Source of the DNA: Corynebacterium uberis
GTDB lineage: Bacteria; Actinomycetota; Actinomycetes; Mycobacteriales; Mycobacteriaceae
Direction of reading: 5' to 3'
Length of the DNA stretch: 64,000 bases
Assembly: GCF_020616335.1 (NCBI RefSeq)
Contig: NZ_CP085051.1
Coordinates: 1,488,001 to 1,552,000, forward strand
Within the stretch, counting starts at the first letter, position 1; each line of letters opens with the position of its first letter. Below the pieces are notes generated by a model, which saw only the letters and a program-made list of their open reading frames with translations, ran no database searches and was not told where the DNA came from. A program made the translations under genes and the position numbers. Below, one piece after another: positions 29,741 to 39,747 of this stretch.

Positions 29741-30949
29741 CTAGAACAATCGGACAGGGTTGACTACGTCCGCCACAATGAACACCACGCCGAGGGCGAG
29801 CAGCGTCGCTGCGATGGCGTACGTCACCGGCATAATCCGCGAATAATCCACCGGGCCCGCCGGCGCCAACCCACGCAGCCGCCGCCACCAGTTGCGCACC
29901 ACCTCCACGCACACCACGGCTACATGGCCGCCATCGAAGGGCGGCAGCGGAATCAGGTTGAACACCGCCAAGAAGAAGTTCAGCCCCGCAAGCATCATCC
30001 AAAACATGGGCCACTGGTCGCGCTGGGCGAGCTCGCCGCCGACTCGAGCGGCACCGACCACACTCATCGGCGACTCCACGTCACGCTGCGCCCCAAAGAT
30101 CGCGGCAGCCACCCCCGGGATGCGCGCCGGCAGGCCCACCAGCGCCTGGCCCGTCTGGCCCAGCACCGTCGCGCTGTAGCTTAAGGCCGCACCCACGCCC
30201 TCACCGGGGCCGTAGGTCACCACAGCATCCTTGGGCACCGCGGACGCAACCCCAATTGCGCCTACCGTTACTTGGCGGCCTTCCTCATCAACGCGCACCA
30301 CGCGCGCCACCGGCACCGTCACCACCGCACGCTCGCCGGCGCGCTCCACGGTCAAGGCCACCGACTCATCCGGGTGCTCGCGCACCCGCTGGGCGAGCTC
30401 CACAAAGGAATCCACCGGCTCACCGTTGACCTTCAGAACCCGGTCATCTACCCGCAGCCCCGCCGCCGCAGCGGGCCCATTGCCCTGGCACGGCGCAAGC
30501 TCGCCATCAGCCTGCTGGTCTGCCACGCACGTCAGCTCGCCCACCGTCGCGGTGCGGTCCATATTCGGGTTAGGCAGGCCCGAGGACACCGCCAGCCCAT
30601 AACAGATGACCACCCCGATGAGCAGATTCATTGCGATGCCGCCCAGCAGCACGATCACCCGCGCCCAGGCGGGCTTATTCACCATCGCGTGCGGTGCTTC
30701 CTCCGGGGTCAGCTCATCCTGCGCGGTCATCCCCGCGATGTCACAAAACCCGCCGAAGGGCAGCGCCGCCAGGCCGTACTCCGTGTGCCCGCGACGAAAC
30801 GACCACACCCGGGGGCCGAAGCCGATGAAATAGCGGCGCACCCGCATCCCAAAAGCGCGCGCCGCCAGAAGGTGGCCCGCCTCGTGCAGGGCGATCGCCG
30901 CCGTAATCCCCACGGCAAATAACGCCACTCCGATGATGTAACTGCTCAC
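29741..30949 (-). CDS. rip: Site-2 membrane metalloprotease (Rip/RseP family)
   Basis: Intramembrane zinc protease that cleaves anti-sigma factors or other membrane substrates. 402 residues. The first helix carries the HExxH zinc motif (AIALHEAGHLLAARAFG), and the last helices carry NLIPLPPFDGGH, whose Asp is the third ligand. Between them lies a PDZ domain (about 165-240: AAAGLRVDDRVLKVNGEPVDSF). GTG start (SSYIIGVALFAVG). It lies 48 bases after dxr and upstream of ispG on the same strand. The 245-base gap to ispG holds nothing recognisable. Confidence 0.95.
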   Translation of the reverse strand: MSSYIIGVALFAVGITAAIALHEAGHLLAARAFGMRVRRYFIGFGPRVWSFRRGHTEYGLAALPFGGFCDIAGMTAQDELTPEEAPHAMVNKPAWARVIVLLGGIAMNLLIGVVICYGLAVSSGLPNPNMDRTATVGELTCVADQQADGELAPCQGNGPAAAAGLRVDDRVLKVNGEPVDSFVELAQRVREHPDESVALTVERAGERAVVTVPVARVVRVDEEGRQVTVGAIGVASAVPKDAVVTYGPGEGVGAALSYSATVLGQTGQALVGLPARIPGVAAAIFGAQRDVESPMSVVGAARVGGELAQRDQWPMFWMMLAGLNFFLAVFNLIPLPPFDGGHVAVVCVEVVRNWWRRLRGLAPAGPVDYSRIMPVTYAIAATLLALGVVFIVADVVNPVRLF

Positions 30950-30997
30950 AGTGTGCTGACTCTTTCCCTCTTCGCGTCGACACCGATGCCCACGAGA

Positions 30998-32164
30998 TCA
31001 GGACAACCCGGCAATGATCGCATCGGCGGCTCGCCGCGCTGCGGCCTCCGATCCTAAAACATCAGCAACATCGCGCGGCGCACAGACTATCGACGCCGCC
31101 GAACCCACCACCTGCTCCACCACATCGACGATCTGTGGGAACCGGATCCTGCCGGCCAGAAACGCCGCAGCCGCCTGCTCATTCGCGGCGTTGTACACCG
31201 CCGGCCACGTCTTCCCTGCACTGATGACCTCACGGGCCAGATTCACCGCCGGGAAAGCAGCGTCATCGACGACGTCAAAGGTCCACGACTGCGCCTGCGA
31301 AAAGTCCAGCGCGGGCTGCGCGTGGGCCACCCGATCCGGCCACCCCAGCGCCAAGGCGATGGGCAGTTTCATCGACGGCGGAGAGGCCTGCGCGATGGTG
31401 GCACCATCGCAGAACGTGACCATCGAATGGACGATGGACTGCGGGTGCACCACGACGTCGATAAGCTCCGGATTGATCCCAAACAGCAGACTTGCCTCGA
31501 TGAGCTCGAGGCCCTTATTTACCAGGGTCGCCGAATTGAGCGTATTCATCTGGCCCATCGACCAGGTGGGATGCGCCGCCGCCTGCTGCGGAGTCACCTC
31601 CCACATCCGGTCCCGATCCCAGCCCCGGAACGGCCCGCCTGAGGCCGTGAGCACCAGGCGCGCAACCTCGGACTCCCGGCCGCTGCGCAGGCACTGGGCC
31701 ATCGCCGAGTGTTCCGAATCCACCGGGACCAGCTGCCCCGGCGCCGCCGCATCCAACACCAGCTGGCCCCCCGCAACCAAGGATTCCTTATTAGCCAACG
31801 CCAGCCGCGCGCCCGTGGCCAACGCCGCCAGCGTTGCCGCCAACCCCATCGAGCCCACCAGCGCATTGAGCACCACGTCCATCTCCCCGGCAGCGGCCTC
31901 AACCAGGTGCTGCGCCGCCTGCGGCCCACTGATCACGTCCCCGCCCAATGCCTGTGCAACCTGGCGCGCCGCCTCCGCGTCTGCCACCGCGACCCGCTGA
32001 GCCTGCACCCCCCACCGCTGCGCCTGAGCCACGATCGCCTGCGGATTCGCCCCGCCCGCCGCAATGCCGGCAAGGGAGAACAAATCCGGATTATCCGCCA
32101 TAACCTCCAAAGCCTGCGTGCCAATGGAGCCTGTAGAACCGAGAAGAAGGATGCGCGTAGTCAC
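30998..32164 (-). CDS. dxr: 1-deoxy-D-xylulose 5-phosphate reductoisomerase
   Basis: NADPH-dependent enzyme that makes MEP, the first committed step of the non-mevalonate pathway. 388 residues. The start is GTG 32164, giving [16 protein letters not shown], the nucleotide-binding N-terminus. Further motifs: [23 protein letters not shown] (metal-binding Asp and Glu), [28 protein letters not shown] and [14 protein letters not shown]. The frame is open further upstream, but that part has no family similarity. A divergent DUF2631 gene starts 309 bases away. Confidence 0.96.
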   Translation of the reverse strand: MTTRILLLGSTGSIGTQALEVMADNPDLFSLAGIAAGGANPQAIVAQAQRWGVQAQRVAVADAEAARQVAQALGGDVISGPQAAQHLVEAAAGEMDVVLNALVGSMGLAATLAALATGARLALANKESLVAGGQLVLDAAAPGQLVPVDSEHSAMAQCLRSGRESEVARLVLTASGGPFRGWDRDRMWEVTPQQAAAHPTWSMGQMNTLNSATLVNKGLELIEASLLFGINPELIDVVVHPQSIVHSMVTFCDGATIAQASPPSMKLPIALALGWPDRVAHAQPALDFSQAQSWTFDVVDDAAFPAVNLAREVISAGKTWPAVYNAANEQAAAAFLAGRIRFPQIVDVVEQVVGSAASIVCAPRDVADVLGSEAAARRAADAIIAGLS

Positions 32165-32473
32165 CGCACCATTGTCACCCGGCACCCCGCCCCACAGCCA
32201 CACCGCACCCACCTCAGCGCCCAGCAGGGCCCAACCAGACCCCGAAAGGGTTAACCAAAAGGTGGAGATTTGCCTGCCTAACCACCCATGATGGCAGTCT
32301 CCAGGGCCCCCATGTGGCACAATAAGGACTCATAAGGACGTCCCCGCAACCCCCGCCAGCATCCCGGCCCACCACACTGCACGGCCCGGCTCATCTGACG
32401 TGGACTTGAGCGGGGCACGCCACGCAATAAGAAAAATTCGTGGCACGAATACAACGTGTGAAGGAGAGTTAAC
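32165..32473. promoter_or_regulatory. Divergent intergenic region dxr / DUF2631
   Basis: 309 bases between two divergent starts. No gene or strong inverted repeat seen. A short AT-richer stretch just before the DUF2631 gene (around 32430-32460) could hold its promoter, but no convincing -35 was found. Confidence 0.4.
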
Positions 32474-32977
32474 GTGGCTGGTTCCCACCACATCGAGCCC
32501 GAGGTTTTCAACGGCGTATCCACCCTGGATGAGCCCTCCGCGGGCTGGGGCTGGCATCACCTGAGCTTCCGCGCGGTTCAGCTTGCCGGCTGGATCAGCG
32601 TCCTGTTCCTCCTGGCCTACAACTTTGGCAACCACAAGGGCCACGTTGAGACGATCTTCCTCATCGTCTTCGCCGTTGTCATCGCCCTTGGCCTGGTCCT
32701 GCTGGCGTTCCGCCCCAAGCTCAACCAGGTGCGCACCCTGTCCGCGTACAACAAGCCCATGGGACACCAGGAGCCGGAGTGGGCCTACCTGCAGGCCACC
32801 CTGCAAGGCCCCTACGCTAACCTCACCGACTCCCAGCTGCGCGCGCTGAACATTGACCCGGAGCGGGTGGCGCACCTGCGCGCCCTGCCGGAAGGCTCCC
32901 AGGCCTCCGACGTCAACGCTGCCACCACCTTCACCACCACGAGCTCCCGCACCGCCACCGCGGTCACCCGGGACTAA
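32474..32977 (+). CDS. DUF2631 family membrane protein
   Basis: A 167-residue protein of the DUF2631 family, typically encoded divergently from dxr in corynebacteria and mycobacteria. It starts at GTG 32474 behind an excellent AAGGAGAG. After a conserved N-terminal SHHIEPEVFNGVSTLDEPSAGWGWHH come two transmembrane helices (about 35-48 and 55-75), then a cytoplasmic tail with EPEWAYLQATL and a Thr/Ser-rich end. Function unknown. A well-formed terminator follows. Confidence 0.85.
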   Translation: MAGSHHIEPEVFNGVSTLDEPSAGWGWHHLSFRAVQLAGWISVLFLLAYNFGNHKGHVETIFLIVFAVVIALGLVLLAFRPKLNQVRTLSAYNKPMGHQEPEWAYLQATLQGPYANLTDSQLRALNIDPERVAHLRALPEGSQASDVNAATTFTTTSSRTATAVTRD

Positions 32978-33000
32978 TTCCCCGACTTTCCCGTTCGATC

Positions 33001-33042
33001 CCACCCCGGTTACGCGCCCGCGACGCGTACCGGGGTGGTTGT
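33001..33042 (+). terminator. Rho-independent terminator after the DUF2631 gene
   Basis: The arms CCACCCCGGT (33001-33010) and ACCGGGGTGG (33029-33038) pair perfectly; an inner ACGCG/CGCGT stem extends the hairpin after a one-base bulge. A short T-rich TTGTCATT follows on the plus strand. It lies 24 bases after the DUF2631 stop and just before the convergent permease stop, so it may act in both directions. Confidence 0.8.
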
Positions 33043-33062
33043 CATTGCACACCCCCCGGCGG

Positions 33063-34655
33063 CTAATTCACCCAGGAACGCACCCGCTGGAAAATCTCCG
33101 GCCAGCGGCGCTCCACCCTCCGGCCCGCCAGCGCGCTGACCACGAACCACAAGACCGCCGGAACCGCGACCACCAGCACGCCGCCGGCCCACATCGCCCA
33201 GGACGCCGACCCCGCGGCGCGGTAGCTGTAGAACAGGAGAGCTGCCCCGGGCGCCACCGGAATCCAGCTCACCAGCAGCACAATGAGCGTGGTGATAAAC
33301 GCCGCGGAGGAAAATCCAGAGCGATCGCCCCACGGGCTGGTCCCCGGCCGCGAGGTGGGGAAAGGATTGACAACGGTGGCCACGAGGGAAAACGCCGCCG
33401 CAGAAAAGGCCAGGCCGAGCGCCGCGATGGCAAAAAGCGTGGCGGCGTGGTGGTCCTCGGCCACCACGATCAGTGCGACAAGATAGGCCACCACCAGCGC
33501 AAAGATGGGCACAGCCCACGCCAGGTGGCGCGCCCGCACCTGCGTCGCGCCGCGCACCCCGCTGATCATCACGCTCCACCCAGACGGGCCGTCATAGCCA
33601 AAGTCATTGGAGCACATCTGCAGCGCCAGGCACATCATGACCGCACCCAAATACATGTTGAACGGGGACATCATCACGCCTTGGACCAGCAGGATCACGC
33701 CCACCAGCGGGAAGACAATCACGCTAGCCATGATCCGGGAATCCCGGCGCAGGTAGCGCAGCGCCCGGGAGGCGATCACACCGGCAGGCGACCACCTCAG
33801 TCCGGGCACCATGATCGCCTGGCTGGCGGACTGGTGGCTGGCCTTCTCGCTTACCTGCGCCGGCCCGCCGGCCTGCTCCAGCGGCTCCGTGAACCGCGCG
33901 GAGACCTGACTGGCCCACAACCACACCACCACCCCCACGGTGCCCAGCGCGATGAGGCAATACAGCCCCATCAGCGCCCAGGAACCGGCCTTGGCCGCCC
34001 CGATCGCCGCCCCGGCCGCCCCGAGCGGGGTCCACCCCAACACGGTAGAGATCTGCCCAAAGTCAATTGCCTGGGCGTTGTTGATGACCATCGTGTACAC
34101 CAGCAGCAGCACCATCACGCCCGCAGACACGATGGTGGTCAGCTTCTCCTTGCTGGTGCGGTTGCTCGCCCCAAACGCGCCGGTGAGCACCAGCCCCAGC
34201 CCGATGGTCACCGCGAAGGCCACGAGTAGCATCGGCCAGGCGATGATCGCCAGCGCCGGGTCTGCAACGGTGATGATGATCCCGGTGACCAGGGTGCACA
34301 GCGCCGCCAATAGGCCGCGGGTTTGCAGGATGTTTGCCAGGGCCAGCCCGGGAAGCAGCGCCCGCGGGCGGATGGGCAGGGTGGCAAATTGGGAGGCATC
34401 CAGTTGCGTCTCGCCGCTGGGCACCATGGCCGCGGCGATGAGGTAGGCGGTGGTACCCAGGCCAATAATCCCGCCGAGCAGCATGGGGTCCGCCTCGCCG
34501 CGCGCCGCCATGGCGATGAAAAAACTCATGGCCAGCAGCCCGCCAAGCCCATAGAGGGTAAATAGGCAGGCCATCAGGATGGTCGCGGGGTTCGCCCGCA
34601 GGGACCTGGCCCACAGCTTCCGGTGCAGGCTCAGCAGGATGCGCGTCACGCTCAT
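33063..34655 (-). CDS. Large ABC transporter permease
   Basis: A 530-residue membrane protein with many hydrophobic segments (about twelve), for example MACLFTLYGLGGLLAMSFFIAMA, VIVFPLVGVILLVQGVMM and LVVAYLVALIVVA. The start ATG overlaps the stop of the adjacent ATPase (ATGA), so the two form one transporter. The size and the conserved GGIIGLGTTAYLIAAAMVPSGE region resemble ABC-2 exporter permeases with unknown substrate. If the ATPase frameshift is real, this protein may have lost its energy supply. Confidence 0.75.
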   Translation of the reverse strand: MSVTRILLSLHRKLWARSLRANPATILMACLFTLYGLGGLLAMSFFIAMAARGEADPMLLGGIIGLGTTAYLIAAAMVPSGETQLDASQFATLPIRPRALLPGLALANILQTRGLLAALCTLVTGIIITVADPALAIIAWPMLLVAFAVTIGLGLVLTGAFGASNRTSKEKLTTIVSAGVMVLLLVYTMVINNAQAIDFGQISTVLGWTPLGAAGAAIGAAKAGSWALMGLYCLIALGTVGVVVWLWASQVSARFTEPLEQAGGPAQVSEKASHQSASQAIMVPGLRWSPAGVIASRALRYLRRDSRIMASVIVFPLVGVILLVQGVMMSPFNMYLGAVMMCLALQMCSNDFGYDGPSGWSVMISGVRGATQVRARHLAWAVPIFALVVAYLVALIVVAEDHHAATLFAIAALGLAFSAAAFSLVATVVNPFPTSRPGTSPWGDRSGFSSAAFITTLIVLLVSWIPVAPGAALLFYSYRAAGSASWAMWAGGVLVVAVPAVLWFVVSALAGRRVERRWPEIFQRVRSWVN

Positions 34656-35460
34656 TGCCCCTCCCCCGTTCCCAGCCAGGTCAGGGAACCTTCCGTGTAG
34701 GTGCTGCCGCCGACGAAGGCCACGAAGGCGTCGGAAAGCGATTGCCCCTGCCGCACCTCGGCGACGCTGCCCGCGGTGAGCACCCGCCCCTTATCGATGA
34801 TGGCCACATGGCTACACAAGCCTTCCACCAGCTCCATCACGTGCGAGCTGACCACAACCGTTCCCCCGCTCGCGGCGAAGGCGCGCAGGATCTGCTGGAT
34901 CGTGCGCCCCGATACCGGATCAACGGCCTCCAAAGGCTCATCGAGAATCAGCACCTCAGGATTGTGCAACAGCGCGCCGGCAAGCAGAATCTTCTTGGTC
35001 ATGCCCGCCGAATAATCCACAATGCGTTTGCCCCGCGCCTCCTGCAAGCCCAAGGCCTCAAACAGTTCATCGCTCCGCTTATCGACGACCCCCGCTCCAT
35101 GCCGCGCAGCCCGCCAAGGTAGCCCAAATACTCCGCCCCAGAAAGGCGATCAAACACGGGTAGACCATCAGCGAGCAAGCCCATCGAGCGCTTCATCGCC
35201 TGGCTATCAGACCACGTATGATGCCCGCCCACCCAGCTATCGCCCGCATCCGGGCGCAGCAGGCCAGTGACCATAGAAATCATGGTGGTCTTACCCGCGC
35301 CATTCGGTCCCACCACACCATAAATGGCCCCGCGCGGCACATCGATGTCTAGCCTGTCCACCGCCGGCGTGCCATTAAACGCCTTACACAGGTTGCGGGC
35401 TGCAAGGGCCTGGGAGGTGGGATCCGGGGACAAAGGAGGATGATGGGGCTGAAGCTGCAT
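34652..35460 (-). pseudogene. ABC transporter ATPase, frameshifted
   Basis: Two overlapping frames together give one complete ATPase. The upstream part has Walker A (GPNGAGKTTM) and runs to GYLGGLRGMERG; the expected continuation VVDKRSDELFEALGLQ appears only in another frame. That frame holds a signature-like YSAGM, Walker B (VLILDEPLEAVDP) and the SSHVM switch, and ends at 34652 overlapping the permease start. The break lies in a run of five G on the coding strand (35089-35093 as C on the plus strand); six would restore a 269-residue protein. It could be a true mutation, a slippage site or a sequencing error. Translated as is, the 5' part stops near 34999 and lacks Walker B. Confidence 0.8.
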
Positions 35461-35531
35461 GGTTCCTTCCGGTAAAAAGGCGCGTACCTACACGCGCCAA
35501 CAGGCCCCTCACTATACCGGAAAACAGCAGC

Positions 35532-36641
35532 TCAAGCGGAGATTTCGCGCTCTTCTGCCGCCAGCTGGCCACAGGCGGCGGCAATTTCTTGCCCCTTAGT
35601 ATCGCGCACGGTGCACGTTACGCCCTGCGCAATAACGCGGCGCTGGAAATCGTCCTGGCGCTCCTTCGGAGACGCATCCCATTCTGATCCCGGGGTGGGA
35701 TTAAGCGGAATCAAATTCACATGGACCTTTGAGCCCAACGCCTTATGCAACCGCTTTCCCAGCAGGTCCGCCCGCCACCCCTGATCATTTTTATCCCTGA
35801 TCAAGGCATACTCGATAGACACACGGCGGTGCGAACGGTCCGCGTAATAGCGCGCCGCATCGAGCACCTCCTCGACGGACCACCGGTTATTCACCGGCAC
35901 CAACGTATCGCGCAACTCATCGTCGGGGGTATGCAAAGACACCGCGAGCGTGACGGAGAGATCTTCATCAGCGAGCTTGCGAATCGCCGGCGCCAATCCA
36001 ACCGTAGACACCGTGACATTGCGCGCAGAAATGCCAAACCCATCCGGGGCAGGCTGCGTAATCTGGCGCACCGCAGACACCACCCGCTTATAATTCGCCA
36101 GCGGCTCGCCCATACCCATAAACACCACGTTGGACAGCCGGCCGCCTTCGCGGTTCATCGTCGCAGCCGCCGCGCGCACCTGATCCACAATCTCTGCCGT
36201 GGACAGGTTCCGGTCCAAGCCGCCCTGACCGGTGGCACAAAACGGGCACGCCATGCCGCAGCCGGCCTGCGAGGAAATGCACAGCGTCGCCCGATCCGGG
36301 TAACGCATCAACACCGACTCCAGCAGCGTGCCGTCATGCAGCCGCCACAAGGTCTTGACCGTCTCGCCCTCATCCGTCGCAGACTGGTTCACCGGAACCA
36401 TCAGCGGCGGAAACAGCGCCTGCGCGACCTCATCTCTCACCGCCGCCGGAAGATCCGTCATGGTCGAAGGATCAGCCTCAAAGCGGGCGTAATAATGCCG
36501 AGAGATTTGATTAGCGCGAAACTTGGGCAAGCCCAACTCCCCCAAAGCATCAATGCGAGCCTGCGCATCCAAGTCGGCGAAATGCTTGGGCGGCATGCCG
36601 CGCTTCGGCGCAGCAAATTGCAAACGAACGGGTTCAGCCAT
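35532..36641 (-). CDS. rlmN: Dual-specificity 23S rRNA/tRNA adenine C2-methyltransferase
   Basis: Radical SAM enzyme that methylates A2503 of 23S rRNA and A37 of some tRNAs. 369 residues. The [4Fe-4S] motif CGMACPFC lies in [18 protein letters not shown]. Other family motifs are [39 protein letters not shown] and IEYALI. The conserved C-terminal Cys is in [19 protein letters not shown]. The start MAEPVRLQF at 36641 fits the family. It is divergent from the LapA-like gene with 87 bases between. Confidence 0.96.
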   Translation of the reverse strand: MAEPVRLQFAAPKRGMPPKHFADLDAQARIDALGELGLPKFRANQISRHYYARFEADPSTMTDLPAAVRDEVAQALFPPLMVPVNQSATDEGETVKTLWRLHDGTLLESVLMRYPDRATLCISSQAGCGMACPFCATGQGGLDRNLSTAEIVDQVRAAAATMNREGGRLSNVVFMGMGEPLANYKRVVSAVRQITQPAPDGFGISARNVTVSTVGLAPAIRKLADEDLSVTLAVSLHTPDDELRDTLVPVNNRWSVEEVLDAARYYADRSHRRVSIEYALIRDKNDQGWRADLLGKRLHKALGSKVHVNLIPLNPTPGSEWDASPKERQDDFQRRVIAQGVTCTVRDTKGQEIAAACGQLAAEEREISA

Positions 36642-36728
36642 GATGCCTCCTCGCGCATCAATAAAACGGGAAACTCAACAAGGGCCAACGTGTGGACAGA
36701 ACTGAGCTCGGGGGCTTGAATAGACAGC

Positions 36729-37142
36729 ATGAACCAACCCACGCAGCCACGAAACAACCCGGCGGACGCGCAGCCGCCCAGCCACACCGCCTCCACCACA
36801 CCTGCTGCACCGGCCCCAACAAAGCCGGCCCAGCCAGCACACGTACCCGCGACACACACAGGCACCGGTACGGGCACCACAAGCGCGAAAACTGCTCCCC
36901 AGCGCACCATCGCTGGCGCCACCTGGACCGCGCTCATCGTGGGCGCCGGGCTGCTCATTCTGCTCCTGATTTTCATCATGCAGAATCAGCAATCCGTTGA
37001 CCTTAACCTTTTCGCGTGGCACTTTACTTTCCCAGCCGGAGTGGGATTCCTGCTCGCCGCCATCGTCGGGGCACTCATCATGGCGCTCGTCGGAGGGGTG
37101 CGGATGCTGGAACTGCGGCGTCACGCAAAACGGAACAACTGA
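36729..37142 (+). CDS. LapA-domain (DUF1049) membrane protein
   Basis: 137 residues. The first 60 are Pro/Thr/Ala-rich and probably disordered. Then come two transmembrane helices (about 67-85 and 100-122) with the LapA/DUF1049 signature FIMQNQQSVDLNLFAWHFTFPAGVGFLLAAIVGALIM between and across them, and a basic tail (RRHAKRNN). LapA proteins are linked to lipopolysaccharide assembly in Gram-negatives; in corynebacteria the role is unknown. It is followed by a hairpin shared with the convergent cdsA. Confidence 0.85.
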   Translation: MNQPTQPRNNPADAQPPSHTASTTPAAPAPTKPAQPAHVPATHTGTGTGTTSAKTAPQRTIAGATWTALIVGAGLLILLLIFIMQNQQSVDLNLFAWHFTFPAGVGFLLAAIVGALIMALVGGVRMLELRRHAKRNN

Positions 37143-37149
37143 GCTACCC

Positions 37150-37190
37150 TAGCGCCGCTGACCCGCATTCGTCCAACCGCAGCGGCGCTA
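37150..37190. terminator. Bidirectional hairpin between the LapA-like gene and cdsA
   Basis: The arms TAGCGCCGCTG (37150-37160) and CAGCGGCGCTA (37180-37190) pair over 11 bases with a 19-base loop. It lies between two convergent genes and includes the cdsA stop. No clear T-run follows, so termination is inferred from position and stem strength. Confidence 0.6.
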
Positions 37191-38057
37191 ACCGGCAAAC
37201 CCGAGCAGCAGCCACGTGACCATGGCCGCCGGCAGGACGCCGTCAAGGCGGTCCATCATTCCCCCATGCCCTGGCAAGAGCGCGGACATATCTTTGATCT
37301 TCAGGTCGCGCTTAAATTGTGACTCCACCAGATCCCCGAGCGTGGCACACACCGCCAACAACGGGCCCAACACAGCCCCCACCAGCCACGAATGGTTGAG
37401 CAGGCAGCTCACACACACCGCCCCCACGATCGCGGCCGCCACCACAGAACCGGCAAAGCCCTCCCACGACTTCTTTGGGCTCACCCTAGGTGCCATGGGG
37501 TGCGAGCCAAAGAGCACCCCTGCGCAATAGCCCCCGGTATCGGAGGCCACCACGCACGCCATAAAAGTAATGATGAAGTAACTCGACGGCGCTCCGACCG
37601 AATCAAACTTGGAGATCAACGCCGCAAAGGCGCCGAAGACCGGAATCCAGGTGAGCACAAAGATGCTGACCCCGACGTCCCGGATAAAGTGTTCACTTCC
37701 CTCCGATTGAAACAATCGCAGGTACATGACAATCAATGCGACGGCCACGAAGCTCGACGCCAAACCGAAAACCCCAAAAGGCAAGGTGGACCAGACGATG
37801 GCCTGCCCACCGGCCAGCAGCGCCCATCGCGGGATGGTAAATCCGGCCTCACATAGCCGGGCAGTGACCTCCCAGGTGGCCAGGCCAATCACCACAGCCA
37901 CCGCCGGGTACCACCCCACCGGCCCCAGGAACGCCGCAATAACCACCACGGCCGCCAATCCCACCCCAACAGCCACGGCGATAGGCAGATCCCGTCCCGG
38001 GTTGTTTTTCGGTCTTAGCGGCGCAGTCGCTGATGCGCGGTGGGGCTTGGCCACCAT
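37188..38057 (-). CDS. cdsA: Phosphatidate cytidylyltransferase
   Basis: Integral membrane enzyme that makes CDP-diacylglycerol from phosphatidic acid and CTP. 289 residues with about eight helices. The C-terminal signature is complete: GDLVESQFKRDLKIKDMS followed by PGHGGMMDRLDG. SPKKSWEGFAGS, upstream of it, is also conserved. A short basic N-terminus precedes the first helix. It lies downstream of frr in the rpsB-tsf-pyrH-frr-cdsA-rlmN block, but a terminator-like hairpin separates it from frr. Confidence 0.96.
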   Translation of the reverse strand: MVAKPHRASATAPLRPKNNPGRDLPIAVAVGVGLAAVVVIAAFLGPVGWYPAVAVVIGLATWEVTARLCEAGFTIPRWALLAGGQAIVWSTLPFGVFGLASSFVAVALIVMYLRLFQSEGSEHFIRDVGVSIFVLTWIPVFGAFAALISKFDSVGAPSSYFIITFMACVVASDTGGYCAGVLFGSHPMAPRVSPKKSWEGFAGSVVAAAIVGAVCVSCLLNHSWLVGAVLGPLLAVCATLGDLVESQFKRDLKIKDMSALLPGHGGMMDRLDGVLPAAMVTWLLLGFAG

Positions 38058-38105
38058 GAGCTCCTTTCCGTGGGGTGGATGGGGGGTCAGGTCCTCTTAA
38101 GGAAA

Positions 38106-38143
38106 CACTCCCGCCCGATGCGCACGAGCATCCGACGGGAGTG
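38106..38143 (-). terminator. Rho-independent terminator after frr
   Basis: The arms CACTCCCG (38106-38113) and CGGGAGTG (38136-38143) pair perfectly, with a nearly paired inner stem (CCGATGC/GCATCCG). On the minus strand the hairpin is followed by TTTCCTTAA. It lies 16 bases after the frr stop. Confidence 0.8.
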
Positions 38144-38158
38144 CCATTGTGTGGAAGG

Positions 38159-38716
38159 TTAGACCTCCATGAGCTCTTCTTCCTTCTTTGACACGACCTC
38201 GTCGATCTGGCCGACGTAGTTCTGCGTGGTCTTGTCCAATTCCTTCTCCGCCGCCTGCACCTCATCCTCGCCGGCGTCGCCGTCCTTTTGCAGGCGCTTG
38301 AGCTGGTCCATGCCCTTGCGGCGAATGTTGCGGATGGCGATCTTGCCGTCCTCCCCCTTCGCCCGAGACACCTTGACCATCTCCTTGCGTCGCTCCTCCG
38401 TCAGCTGCGGAATAGTCACGCGCAGCACCTGGCCGTCATTGGTGGGGTTAACGCCCAGATCAGAGTTGCGGATGGCGTCCTCAATAGCCCCCATGATGGA
38501 CAGCTCGTAGGGCTTGATCAACAGCATGCGCGGCTCCGGCACCGAGATCGAGGCCATCTGGGTGATCGGAGTGGGCACGCCGTAGTATTCCGCGACCACG
38601 CTGTTGAACATGGACGGGTTCGCCCGTCCCGTGCGAATGGTGGTCAAATCTTCACGGGTGTGCTCCACCGAGGCGGACATCCGCTCTTCACACTCCAACA
38701 AAATGTCATCGATCAT
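38159..38716 (-). CDS. frr: Ribosome recycling factor
   Basis: Splits post-termination ribosomes together with EF-G. 185 residues, exactly the family size, all-helical domain I plus a small beta domain. Family motifs: [57 protein letters not shown] and [31 protein letters not shown]. It lies 76 bases downstream of pyrH on the same strand. Confidence 0.98.
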   Translation of the reverse strand: MIDDILLECEERMSASVEHTREDLTTIRTGRANPSMFNSVVAEYYGVPTPITQMASISVPEPRMLLIKPYELSIMGAIEDAIRNSDLGVNPTNDGQVLRVTIPQLTEERRKEMVKVSRAKGEDGKIAIRNIRRKGMDQLKRLQKDGDAGEDEVQAAEKELDKTTQNYVGQIDEVVSKKEEELMEV

Positions 38717-38792
38717 GGGAATCCTTTAGGGCTCAGGGGCAACAGGTCACCGCGGGGCGCCCATCGGAGGCACCCCACCAACACACAATCTA

Positions 38793-39548
38793 TCAAGACT
38801 GCACCAAAGTGCCGATATTCTCTCCCGCCACTGCGCGCGCAATGTTGCCGTTTTCTAGCAGGTTGAACACCAAGATGGGCATGTTGTTGTCCATGCACAG
38901 GCTAAAGGCCGTGGCGTCCGCGACCTTCAGGTTGCGCTCAATGACCTCACGCGGAGCGATGCGATCAAACAGTTCTGCCTCCGGGTTGACCCGCGGATCA
39001 TCGGAGTAGACGCCGTCCACGGCCTTGGCCATCAGCAGGACCTCGCAGCCAATCTCCAGGGCCCGCTGCGCGGCGGTGGTGTCGGTGGAGAAATACGGCA
39101 TACCCATGCCGGCACCGAAGATGACAACCCGGCCCTTCTCCAGGTGGCGCGATGCCCGCAACGGCAGGTAGGGCTCAGCAATCTGGGCCATGTTGATGGC
39201 CGTTTGCACGCGGCACTCCACGCCCTGCTGGTGCAGGAAATCCTGAAGGGCCAGGCAGTTCATGACCGTGCCCAGCATGCCCATGTAGTCCGAGCGTGCA
39301 CGGTCCATCCCGCGCTGTTGCAGCTGCGCGCCGCGGAAGAAGTTGCCTCCGCCGATCACCACGGCCACTTCGGTTCCGCCGCGGGAGACGTCGGCGATTT
39401 GGCGGGCGACGTTTTCTACCACGTCCGGGTCAATGCCAACCTGACCGCCGCCAAACATCTCACCCCCGAGCTTGAGCATGACTCTTTTGTATCCTGTGCC
39501 GCGTGATTCCTGCTTGTTCGGCTGTGCGTCCGCGGTGTGGGTTCCCAC
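38793..39548 (-). CDS. pyrH: UMP kinase
   Basis: Phosphorylates UMP to UDP; a hexameric bacterial enzyme of the amino acid kinase fold. The start is GTG 39548, seven bases after a strong AAGGAG; longer starts lack support. About 251 residues. Motifs: [70 protein letters not shown] and [13 protein letters not shown]. It lies between tsf and frr; a terminator-like hairpin separates it from tsf, so it probably has its own promoter. Confidence 0.97.
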   Translation of the reverse strand: MGTHTADAQPNKQESRGTGYKRVMLKLGGEMFGGGQVGIDPDVVENVARQIADVSRGGTEVAVVIGGGNFFRGAQLQQRGMDRARSDYMGMLGTVMNCLALQDFLHQQGVECRVQTAINMAQIAEPYLPLRASRHLEKGRVVIFGAGMGMPYFSTDTTAAQRALEIGCEVLLMAKAVDGVYSDDPRVNPEAELFDRIAPREVIERNLKVADATAFSLCMDNNMPILVFNLLENGNIARAVAGENIGTLVQS

Positions 39549-39667
39549 TGGTTGACTCCTTTTAGTCACGGTCGGGTTCAAGGTGTGCCTCAGGCGGGTC
39601 GCATGCACGGGGGTGCACCCGCCTTCCGTGTCATCTTACAGGCGCGCCTCAGCACCTTTAAGACGCG

Positions 39668-39699
39668 ACAACCGCCCCAGAGGGTTCTGGGGCGGTTGT
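39668..39699 (-). terminator. Strong hairpin after tsf
   Basis: Thirteen-base arms ACAACCGCCCCAG (39668-39680) and CTGGGGCGGTTGT (39687-39699) pair perfectly around a six-base loop. It lies 48 bases after the tsf stop, but the downstream T content on the minus strand is low. The outer 9 bases (ACAACCGCC/GGCGGTTGT) are identical to the arms of the hairpin after rplS (50451-50481). Confidence 0.75.
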
Positions 39700-39747
39700 G
39701 GGTGCGACGGGTGCGGCGGCGTTCACCGCGCGCGAGTCCCGGACGCT

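Noticed and set aside
32853..34229. 458-codon open frame on the plus strand
   Set aside because: Starts inside the DUF2631 gene and runs antisense through the permease and through a terminator. His/Arg/Gly-rich, a typical high-GC shadow.
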